From Amphibacillus indicireducens (GTDB lineage: Bacteria > Bacillota > Bacilli > Bacillales > Amphibacillaceae): a DNA stretch of 5,476 bases. Below the pieces are notes generated by a model. The model saw nothing but the letters and a program-made list of their open reading frames with translations, was not told the origin of the DNA and made no database searches. The position numbers and the translations under genes were made by a program. This document shows positions 1 through 5,417 of this stretch, piece after piece. How positions within the stretch are numbered: the first letter of the stretch is position 1; each line of letters starts with the position of its first letter. The stretch is taken from contig NZ_BAABDL010000075.1 of NCBI RefSeq assembly GCF_039539605.1, positions 1-5,476 on the forward strand, written 5' to 3'.

Positions 1-27
1 GTAATATTAATTCAAATAACTAAGTCA

Positions 28-53
28 TGTAAAACATTGTATTGTATTTTACA
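28..53. promoter_or_regulatory. Short inverted repeat upstream of the promoter
   Basis: TGTAAAA at 28-34 is mirrored by TTTTACA at 47-53, with a 12-base A+T-rich spacer. It lies 13 bases upstream of the proposed -35 box, where an activator or repressor could bind. Seven-base matches are expected by chance in sequence this A+T-rich, so this is recorded only as a candidate operator. Apart from it I see nothing in bases 1-66. Confidence 0.2.
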
Positions 54-66
54 CAAAATTATGGAC

Positions 67-95
67 TTGACTCAGGTTAAGATTAATAGTATTAT
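67..95 (+). promoter_or_regulatory. Sigma-A-type promoter of the amylase gene
   Basis: A -35 box TTGACT (67-72, 5 of 6 to TTGACA) is followed after exactly 17 bases by a -10 box TATTAT (90-95, 5 of 6 to TATAAT). Transcription would start near 102-103, leaving a leader of about 105 bases before the chosen start codon. The ideal spacing and the operator immediately downstream support it. The start point itself is inferred. Confidence 0.7.
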
Positions 96-107
96 AAACA
101 TATCTTG

Positions 108-121
108 AGAAAACGTTTGCA
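108..121 (+). promoter_or_regulatory. cre-like operator (CcpA catabolite repression)
   Basis: The bases AGAAAACGTTTGCA match the cre consensus TGWAARCGYTWNCW at 13 of 14 positions; only the first base differs. The box begins about 5 bases downstream of the predicted transcription start, where bound CcpA would block initiation or early elongation, as with the operator of the Bacillus subtilis amyE gene. The core AAACGTTT is palindromic, so a LacI-family maltose regulator (MalR type) is an alternative binder. The site implies repression of the amylase gene when a preferred sugar is present. Confidence 0.7.
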
Positions 122-188
122 TTAGGGGTATTATATTTTTTTGGAAAATTATGCAATCGTTTTCGCGAAGAGAAAATTTCAAAAAGGG

Positions 189-195
189 AAAGGGG
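189..195 (+). promoter_or_regulatory. Ribosome binding site deciding the amylase start
   Basis: AAAGGGG ends 12 bases before the ATG at 208, somewhat longer than the usual 7-9. The competing in-frame ATG at 151 has only a weak GGA about 6 bases upstream. The 208 start yields a textbook signal peptide, whereas the 151 start adds 19 polar, basic residues in front of it. I favour 208 but cannot exclude 151. Confidence 0.5.
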
Positions 196-207
196 TACCG
201 AAATACT

Positions 208-3200
208 ATGTTGAAGAAAAAACATCGAAAAGTGTTATCGCTATGGTTATCAATCTTGATGATCCTTTCAGTTTTTACAGGATTCGTACCAGCGGTTATA
301 GCACAAACAAATGGTGGACCAGTTGTCCATCAAGATGGAAGCGTTACCTTTACTTATGAAGGTGAAGTAGAACGTGTTCGCGTTGCTGGTAGTTTTACTG
401 ACTGGCAAGATGAAGCATTAGAAATGGAACAAACAGAAGGGGTTTGGACTTTAACAACTGATCCACTTACTCCTGCTATTTATCAATACAAATTTATTTT
501 AAATGAGGACGATTGGATTAACGATCCAAGTAATTCAGAAGAAGCAGGTGGAAATAGTAGACTTGTTGTTGCTGGGATTAATTTAAACCCGGTTGCAAGT
601 TTATTAGAAGCAGGTAGTACAACTGATTTAAGTGCGAATTATATTAGTGCTGCAGGTGTAGCGTCCGTAGAAACAGATACCGTTTCATGGTCTGTAGAAA
701 ATGCACCAGCTGGGGTAGCGGTTGAAGGCACAACTTTAACAATTAACTCGGCTGTTGAAGTAGGAAGTACATTCACTCTTAATGCGGAATTAGATAGTTT
801 TACAGCAGCTAAAGAAATTACAGTATCGGCACAAATGTATCGCTATACGATAAATTACCACCGTACAAATAATAATGTAGACGGTTGGAATTTATGGATC
901 TATAATAGTGGTTTCCCAAGTGCAGGGTATAATTTTTCTGATGCGTTTACGTTAGAGTTTGAAGAGGAAGAGTTCACATTTGCTACAGGTACATTTGCTT
1001 TTCCTGAGGATGATATTACAATTATTCCTCGATTAAATGATTGGGAAACTCAAGACGTTGAATTTACGGTAACAATGCCAGACGGGCAAATGAATACAGA
1101 AGTTTGGATTGTTCAAGGGTTCCCGCAAGTATTCACAAGTGAAAATGATGCGATTGCTGCATTAACAAGTTCAGTACCTCCGCATATTCGTTTAGTATAT
1201 GAGCGTGAAGATGCTGATTATACGGACTGGGATGTATGGGTATGGGGTACTGGAGCTCAAGATGACAACCATGATTTTGTAAGATTTGAAGAAGGTAAAG
1301 CGATTGCCGAGATAGGTGTAGGACCAATTGCTGAACGTGTTGGATTTATCGTTCGTCAAATCGGTTGGGCTGACCGTGAACCAGGTGGAGACCGATATAT
1401 TACTGTTAATAAGCTAGATCCAGTTACGAAAGTATTTGTAACGAGTGGAGAAACTGCATTCCACACAGTGCCAGCAGTAAGAGCACCTGAAGTGAACAAT
1501 GGAAATGCTACATTCCAATTTCGTGATCCAGTTTTATATTTAGAAGATGCAATGGATACGATTGAAAAAGTTGAGCTAAGCATTTTAGATAACCGTTATG
1601 AAATGACTTACGAAGAAGCGAATGAGCGTTTCGTATTCACATACGAGGATTTACCATTTGGTGACCATGATTATTCATTCTTTGTAACAATTAATGGCGA
1701 AACAACTGAAGTACAAGATCCTTATTTCTCTGGATCAATTTCTTACTTCCAACCTGAAATTGAAATTTCAGGTACGGTGTCTCCAGCTGAAATTGATTAC
1801 AATCAAAATGCAGTATTAACACTAGACATTGTCAATGAAAATGAAGCAGAGCTTCGTGAAATTTTTGTTGACTTAACTGAAGTGGGTGGAAGCGATCGCG
1901 TTTTCATTGACCCTGAACTAGAAGCAATTACAATTGCTGTTCATCATGCAACAACTGCTGGTGTGAAAACACTTCCTTTAACAGCGATTGATGTATACGG
2001 TAACGTTCATGAAGGGGAAGCAGAAGTGACAGTGAAAGCTCGTCAATTTGTAGGAGACGCTGACTTTGACTGGGATGAAGCAATTATTTACTTCATATTA
2101 ACAGACCGCTTCTTTAATGGTGACGAGTCAAATGATGATCCTTACGGAGTAGGCTATGACAAAAATGATCCAGGTGCTTACCAAGGTGGGGATTTTAAAG
2201 GTATTACTGCTAAAATGGATTATCTACACGACTTAGGTATTAATACAATTTGGATCAATCCGATTGTTGAAAACATTGTATACGATGTTCGTTGGAACGA
2301 TACGCCTCATATTACACCATACTATGGTTACCATGGTTATTGGGCAAGTAACTTTAATGAGTTAAACCCACACTTTGGTACAATGGAAGATTTTCATGAA
2401 ATGATCGATGCAGCACACGATCGTGGCATAAAAATTATGATTGACGTAGTATTAAATCACACTGGCTATGGATTAAAAGCTGCAGATGCTGCTTTAGAAA
2501 GCGAGGATATTCCTCATTTCCCGACAGCGGAAGACAGAGCTCGCTTTGATGGGATGCTTCGTGATGGAGGAAATGACACAGTTCGTGGTGAACTAGCTGG
2601 TTTACCAGACTTTATTACAGAAGACCCAGAAGTTCGTGCACAAGTGATTGAATGGCAAACACAATGGATTGAAAAATCAAGAACACCAAACGGAAACACA
2701 ATTGACTATTTCCGTGTCGATACAGTAAAACACGTAGAAGATACAACTTGGATGGCATTTAAAAATGCTCAAACAGAAGTGATGCCTGAATTCAAGATGA
2801 TCGGTGAATCTTGGGGTGCAAATCAATTTGATGATCATGGATACCTTCGTACAGGTATGATGGATTCATTACTTGACTTTGACTTCAAAAACGTTGCGCG
2901 CGACCTTGTTCAAGGACGCATTAACCACGTAGAAAATTATATGAGTGACCGCAATGGAGTTATTGATAACACTGCAACATTAGGGCAATTCATTAGTTCT
3001 CATGATGAGCCACGGTTCTTAACGTATATTAACGATGAAGAAAACCTAGGCGCCCATATGCTTGCAGGTTCATTAATGGTAACAAGTAAAGGTCAACCAG
3101 TTCTATATTACGGAGATGAGTTAGGTTTAACAGGTAGTGATAACTACCCTTACTATACAAACCGTCAAAACTTCCCATGGGACGAGGTAGACGGAAATCC

Positions 3201-3870
3201 TGTACACGACCATTTTACAAGAATCTTAAACGCTCGTAAAGACTACTCACAAGTATTTGCTAAAGGTAATAGAGAGCAAGTCGCGGGTGGAGATGCTGAA
3301 GGTTACACAGTATTTGCTAGGTCCTTTAATGAAGAAACAGTCCTTGTTGGTTTAAATACAAATGAAGAAGCTGTAGAAGTAACAATTGACGTACCATTTG
3401 CTGTAGACGAAGACGTTATCAACGCTTACAGTGGTGAAGAAGTAGAGGTAGGTGCGGATCAAACAGTTACGGTGACAATACCAGGAATGCAAGACGGAGG
3501 AACATTTATTCTAGCTGTACCAAGTGAAGATGAGCCAGCGGAAACTCCTGGAACTCCTGAAACTCCTGGAACTCCTGGAACTCCTGGAACTCCTGGAACT
3601 CCTGGAACTCCTGGAACTCCTGAAACTCCTGGAACTCCTGAAACTCCTGAAACTCCTGGAACTCCTGGAACTCCTGGAACTCCTGAAGAAGGCGAATCGG
3701 CTGAACCTGGTGAAGATGAGTCTGCTGAAGAATCTGACAAAGAAGATAAAGAACTTCCAGACACAGCAACAGCACTTTACAATTATCTATTAATTGGATT
3801 AATGTTGTTACTAGTTGGAGCAGGAGTATTCTTCTTCCAAAGAAAAAAATTAGCAAAAGCTAAACAATAA
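208..3870 (+). CDS. Cell-wall-anchored multidomain GH13 alpha-amylase / pullulanase-like enzyme
   Basis: Secreted enzyme of 1220 residues (1239 if ATG 151 is used) expected to hydrolyse alpha-glucans such as starch outside the cell. Signal peptide 1-32, likely cut after VIA. A CBM48-like domain (about 36-125, GSFTDW) and an Ig-like domain (about 127-208) follow. Two CBM41-like domains (about 211-310 with W227/W230, and 322-421 with W341/W344/W346) are typical of pullulanases. Two further beta-sandwich domains reach about 611. The GH13 barrel (about 622-1020) shows region I DVVLNH (746-751), region II FRVDTVKH with nucleophile D838, region III GES with acid/base E867, and region IV SSHDEPRF with D933. 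It begins with a calcium-site-like DRFFNGD motif and contains GYHGYW, resembling CGTase/alpha-amylase members. Domain C, a TP-rich repeat (1112-1159), LPDTA (1183-1187), a membrane segment and a basic tail follow. I do not see the type I pullulanase motif YNWGYDP, so debranching activity is uncertain. The protein is strongly acidic. It is monocistronic, with a cre site upstream. Confidence 0.93.
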   Translation: MLKKKHRKVLSLWLSILMILSVFTGFVPAVIAQTNGGPVVHQDGSVTFTYEGEVERVRVAGSFTDWQDEALEMEQTEGVWTLTTDPLTPAIYQYKFILNEDDWINDPSNSEEAGGNSRLVVAGINLNPVASLLEAGSTTDLSANYISAAGVASVETDTVSWSVENAPAGVAVEGTTLTINSAVEVGSTFTLNAELDSFTAAKEITVSAQMYRYTINYHRTNNNVDGWNLWIYNSGFPSAGYNFSDAFTLEFEEEEFTFATGTFAFPEDDITIIPRLNDWETQDVEFTVTMPDGQMNTEVWIVQGFPQVFTSENDAIAALTSSVPPHIRLVYEREDADYTDWDVWVWGTGAQDDNHDFVRFEEGKAIAEIGVGPIAERVGFIVRQIGWADREPGGDRYITVNKLDPVTKVFVTSGETAFHTVPAVRAPEVNNGNATFQFRDPVLYLEDAMDTIEKVELSILDNRYEMTYEEANERFVFTYEDLPFGDHDYSFFVTINGETTEVQDPYFSGSISYFQPEIEISGTVSPAEIDYNQNAVLTLDIVNENEAELREIFVDLTEVGGSDRVFIDPELEAITIAVHHATTAGVKTLPLTAIDVYGNVHEGEAEVTVKARQFVGDADFDWDEAIIYFILTDRFFNGDESNDDPYGVGYDKNDPGAYQGGDFKGITAKMDYLHDLGINTIWINPIVENIVYDVRWNDTPHITPYYGYHGYWASNFNELNPHFGTMEDFHEMIDAAHDRGIKIMIDVVLNHTGYGLKAADAALESEDIPHFPTAEDRARFDGMLRDGGNDTVRGELAGLPDFITEDPEVRAQVIEWQTQWIEKSRTPNGNTIDYFRVDTVKHVEDTTWMAFKNAQTEVMPEFKMIGESWGANQFDDHGYLRTGMMDSLLDFDFKNVARDLVQGRINHVENYMSDRNGVIDNTATLGQFISSHDEPRFLTYINDEENLGAHMLAGSLMVTSKGQPVLYYGDELGLTGSDNYPYYTNRQNFPWDEVDGNPVHDHFTRILNARKDYSQVFAKGNREQVAGGDAEGYTVFARSFNEETVLVGLNTNEEAVEVTIDVPFAVDEDVINAYSGEEVEVGADQTVTVTIPGMQDGGTFILAVPSEDEPAETPGTPETPGTPGTPGTPGTPGTPGTPETPGTPETPETPGTPGTPGTPEEGESAEPGEDESAEESDKEDKELPDTATALYNYLLIGLMLLLVGAGVFFFQRKKLAKAKQ
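3541..3684 (+). repeat. Sixteen-copy 9-bp tandem repeat encoding (E/G)TP
   Basis: There are 16 uninterrupted units of GRAACTCCT (144 bases). Eleven read GGA ACT CCT (GTP) and five read GAA ACT CCT (ETP; units 1, 3, 10, 12 and 13). Only the second base of each unit varies; every other position is identical. In the protein it forms a proline-rich stalk between domain C and the sorting signal, the usual wall-spanning spacer of LPxTG proteins. Near-perfect identity at silent positions points to recent expansion by slippage or unequal exchange, so copy number probably varies between strains. Confidence 0.97.
3754..3867 (+). other. Sortase sorting signal LPDTA with membrane segment and basic tail
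   Basis: The final 38 residues of the enzyme form a complete cell-wall sorting signal: LPDTA (1183-1187), a hydrophobic stretch of about 20 residues, then QRKKLAKAKQ. Sortase should cut between T1186 and A1187 and join the threonine to the wall precursor. Alanine instead of glycine at position five matches the LPxTA motifs used by specialised Bacillus sortases rather than the housekeeping LPxTG type. This suggests a matching sortase elsewhere in the genome; none is in this window. Confidence 0.9.
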
Positions 3871-3878
3871 GGAATTAC

Positions 3879-3910
3879 AAAGGGTGATGTGCGCATCACC
3901 CTTTTCCTTT
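3879..3910 (+). terminator. Intrinsic terminator of the amylase gene
   Basis: AAAGGGTGATG (3879-3889) pairs perfectly with CATCACCCTTT (3894-3904) around a TGCG loop, giving an 11-bp stem. The downstream tract TTTTCCTTT is broken by two C residues, so some read-through is possible. It starts 8 bases after the stop codon. Confidence 0.85.
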
Positions 3911-3938
3911 CTTGAATTTTGTAAGGGGTTGATAACCA

Positions 3939-4141
3939 TTGTTAGAGGAACAGCCAGTGATTAATGCCCCAGTAATTGAGAATCTAGTAGTGGAAGAATC
4001 AACTTCAGAAGACCAAGAAGTAGTAGAAAATGAGTCTAGCGAAGAACTACCGGATACTGCAACAATGCTTTACAATTATTTAGTAGTAGGAATCTAGGAG
4101 GATCATTAGTAGCATTCTATCAGAGAAGAAGGTTATCAAGA
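3939..4141 (+). pseudogene. Decayed C-terminal remnant of a second LPDTA wall-anchored protein
   Basis: From a possible TTG at 3939 the frame encodes 52 residues ending at TAG 4095-4097: an acidic linker (VEEST..EDQEVVENESSEE), then ELPDTAT-LYNYLVVGI, matching the sorting signal of the upstream enzyme. The match resumes in another frame from 4094 as LGGSLVAFYQRRR, aligning with LVGAGVFFFQRKK of the intact copy. Loss of about 10 bases inside the membrane segment, between GGA-AT and CTA, explains the shift. There is no signal peptide or functional domain, so the 5' part of the gene is also missing. AAGGGG at 3923-3928 sits 10 bases before the TTG, so a short peptide could be made, but I think this is fossil sequence. 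What the parent protein did cannot be told. Confidence 0.75.
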
Positions 4142-4159
4142 TTTTCGAAGTACTATACT

Positions 4160-4201
4160 AAGTTGATCCAAGAGAAACAATCTCTTGGATCAACTTTTTT
4201 T
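4160..4201 (+). terminator. Strong intrinsic terminator behind the remnant gene
   Basis: AAGTTGATCCAAGAGA (4160-4175) and TCTCTTGGATCAACTT (4181-4196) form a 16-bp perfect stem around AACAA. A run of seven T residues (4195-4201) begins within the stem's last two pairs. It presumably ended the transcript of the lost wall-protein gene. It now stands directly at the left border of the IS200-like element. Confidence 0.93.
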
Positions 4202-4212
4202 AATGGTTTAGA

Positions 4213-4236
4213 AAACCCCTTGCTATGCCGGGGTTT
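4213..4236 (+). repeat. Left-end hairpin of the IS200-like element
   Basis: AAACCCC (4213-4219) pairs with GGGGTTT (4230-4236) around a 10-base loop. In the IS200/IS605 family, subterminal imperfect hairpins are recognised by TnpA as single-stranded DNA. In IS200 the left hairpin has also been linked to blocking transcription entering from outside. The role here is inferred from position. Confidence 0.7.
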
Positions 4237-4276
4237 CAAAAGAGCTTATCGCGTGGTATTAAAAAAACCTCACTTC

Positions 4277-4319
4277 ATGGTAAGATAAAGTTGGTTTCCC
4301 GACCACTTCATCTCACCAT
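4277..4319 (+). promoter_or_regulatory. Long imperfect hairpin in the tnpA leader
   Basis: The arms 4277-4295 and 4302-4319 form 16 Watson-Crick pairs, two A-C mismatches (4282/4314 and 4287/4309) and one bulged T (4292), around a 6-base TTCCCG loop. The structure ends one base before the AAGGAGG ribosome binding site. Known IS200 elements limit transposase synthesis with a leader structure and an antisense RNA; this hairpin is the likely equivalent. On the opposite strand both mismatches become G-U wobbles, so an antisense transcript would fold better than the sense one. Confidence 0.65.
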
Positions 4320-4320
4320 A

Positions 4321-4327
4321 AAGGAGG
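4321..4327 (+). promoter_or_regulatory. Ribosome binding site fixing the GTG start of tnpA
   Basis: A full AAGGAGG lies 8 bases before GTG 4336, making it the natural start. The in-frame ATG at 4225 is rejected because it falls inside the left-end hairpin and would add 37 residues atypical of the family. Confidence 0.85.
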
Positions 4328-4335
4328 TATGCCCT

Positions 4336-4809
4336 GTGAAGGACATGAATAGTTTAGCACACACAACATGGAATTATAAGTACCACATAGTCTTCGCCCC
4401 AAAGTACAGAAGATAAATAATTTATGGCAAATATAAAAAGAGCATTGGTCAAATCATAAGAGATTTATGTGAACGGAAAGGTGTCACTATCCATGAAGCA
4501 ATTGCTTGTCCGGATCACATTCATATGTTAGTCAGTATTCCACCCAAGTTAAGTCTCTCTCAATTCATGGGTTACTTAAAAGGAAAAAGTAGTCTTATGA
4601 TATTTGATCGACATGCCAATTTGAAGTATCGATACGGGAACCGGAAGTTCTGGTGTCGGGGTTTCTATGTTGATACAGTTGGTAGAAATAAGAAACAAAT
4701 ACAAGAATACATTAGGAATCAGCTGAAAGAAGACTACATGGGTGACCAGTTAACATTATTCGAAGAATATGACCCATTTACCGGTGAGAAAAATAAAGAA
4801 ATTCTTTAG
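4336..4809 (+). pseudogene. tnpA: IS200-family transposase TnpA, interrupted by one nonsense codon
   Basis: The reading frame runs 157 codons, close to the usual 150-155 residues, and is collinear with IS200 Y1 transposases throughout: SLAHTTWNYKYHIVFAPKYRR at the start, then ACPDHIHMLVSIPPKLS, LKGKSSLMIFDRHANLKY, FWCRGFYVDTVGRNKK and DPFTGE. The HUH metal-binding motif is H61-I-H63 (4516-4524) and the catalytic tyrosine is Y125 (4708-4710) in YIRNQL. Codon 27 is TAA (4414-4416), where relatives carry K or Q after APKYRR, so one base change from AAA or CAA explains it. No frameshift is present. As read, only a 26-residue peptide would be made. Restart at ATG 4525 would lose the HUH motif. Function would need read-through or suppression; sequencing error is possible. 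Confidence 0.92.
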
Positions 4810-4898
4810 AATTAGTGAGTGAATGTGGTGCAGGCGGGAAACCTCCTCAGTAGGCCTTTTAGGCCAAGGCCGGTAAGATAGGCTTTCAGCCGCAGAGC
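4810..4898 (+). other. Structured 3' region between tnpA and the right-end hairpin
   Basis: No reading frame is supported here. The stretch is more G+C-rich than its flanks and contains a small hairpin, GGCCT (4853-4857) / AGGCC (4861-4865), plus repeated GGCC and AGGC words that allow alternative pairings. IS200 relatives also have a non-coding tract in this position. Its role is unknown to me. Confidence 0.5.
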
Positions 4899-4924
4899 AA
4901 ACCACCAGTTCACACTGGTGGTTT
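4899..4924 (+). repeat. Right-end hairpin of the IS200-like element
   Basis: AAACCACCAGT (4899-4909) pairs perfectly with ACTGGTGGTTT (4914-4924) around TCAC, an 11-bp stem followed by T and GATTAT. A subterminal hairpin close to the right tip is the expected TnpA binding site, with cleavage a few bases downstream. The short T tract also makes it a plausible terminator for tnpA. Confidence 0.8.
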
Positions 4925-4930
4925 TGATTA

Positions 4931-5036
4931 TAGAAAAGATAATTACTCATTCGCGATAATTTATGAGAGAATAACAAACTTTGGTTGAAATCTGTATGTT
5001 TATTGAAATAATTTGCACCGTAATATTCTTAACTAC
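4931..5036. other. Non-coding gap between the two IS sequences
   Basis: A+T-rich sequence with no supported gene. It lies downstream of the stop codon of the minus-strand transposase, so it should contain the terminal inverted repeat of that IS4-like element. The repeat cannot be delimited because the other end of the element is not in the window. Confidence 0.4.
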
Positions 5037-5417
5037 TCAACTTTCGCAGACTGAAATAGGCAGGTATGCCTTGATATAGTTAGGTAAGCCTGCGATCCAT
5101 TGTTGTAATTGACTTTTGATTAACTTTTGAATTTTTTTATTAGTCCCTTTTAGGGTATCTTCAAGAAGCTCGATTAATTGCTGTAATGCAATAGCCCAAT
5201 CGAGTTCACTGATTTCATCACAAAGCTCATAAAACATGCCACCTAATGTTCTTTGGTCCGTGCTGCAGCGGTTTTGCCAGGACAGCACAATGTATCGTGA
5301 AAAGACAATGGTTGTATGACTAATTAAGGAATCATACGAACGACTTTGAAACTCTTTCTGGAGTTTTAATAAGGATTTTGTTGTTTTAAAGAAAACTTCA
5401 ATAGGAAGATTGTATAA
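5037..5417 (-). pseudogene. IS4-family (DDE) transposase, C-terminal fragment
   Basis: Read on the minus strand from 5417 to the TGA at 5039-5037, this gives 126 residues in one frame. It starts YNLPIEVFFKTTKSLLK, continues EFQSRSYDSLISHTTIVFSRY and LSWQNRCSTDQRTLGGMF, and ends KAYLPISVCES. This is the C-terminal third of an IS4-family transposase, containing the last catalytic glutamate (E in IEVFFK, codon 5397-5399) and the following lysine. In-frame stops at 5418-5420 and 5427-5429 interrupt the frame just upstream, and the domain holding the first two aspartates is not recognisable in the remaining bases. The YREK pattern Y-x2-R-x3-E is two residues short, as if R-W had been lost. GTG at 5286-5288 is an internal valine, not a start. 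The fragment is inactive. Confidence 0.82.

Larger units (their letters stand above)
4202..4930 (+). mobile_element. IS200-like insertion sequence (IS200/IS605 family), degenerate
   Basis: A single-gene element of about 0.7 kb, the usual IS200 size. In order it carries a left-end hairpin, a leader with a long imperfect hairpin, tnpA for a Y1 HUH transposase, a structured 3' region and a right-end hairpin. As normal for this family it has no terminal inverted repeats and makes no target duplication, so both tips are estimates: the left tip lies between the T-run at 4201 and the hairpin at 4213, the right tip a few bases past 4924. There is no tnpB. With tnpA interrupted it is probably not autonomous, but the ends look intact and could be moved by a related transposase. 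Confidence 0.85.

Noticed and set aside
151..207. Extended N-terminus of the amylase from ATG 151
   Set aside because: It adds 19 polar basic residues before a classic signal peptide and has only a weak GGA upstream; ATG 208 has AAAGGGG. Kept as an alternative only.
141..359. 72-residue plus-strand frame overlapping the amylase start
   Set aside because: It overlaps the signal peptide and CBM48 coding region in another frame, with no recognisable motif.
1133..2699. Minus-strand frames of 61-75 residues inside the amylase gene
   Set aside because: They are antisense to a strongly supported coding region and have no ribosome binding site or recognisable domain.
3541..3684. CRISPR-like or minisatellite array
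   Set aside because: The units are 9 bases with no spacers and lie in frame within a coding region, so it is a coding tandem repeat.
3459..3856. Long minus-strand and +2 frames with repetitive GVPGVP, EFQEFQ or LLELLE proteins
   Set aside because: These are shadows of the 9-bp tandem repeat, which stays open in every frame free of stops. The collagen-like or leucine-rich look is an artefact.
4899..4924. Stand-alone terminator or attachment site
   Set aside because: Position and sequence fit the right-end hairpin of the IS200-like element better, though it may also terminate transcription.
4756..4977. Minus-strand 73-residue frame across the right end of the IS200-like element
   Set aside because: It runs through the tnpA 3' end and the hairpins and has no family features.
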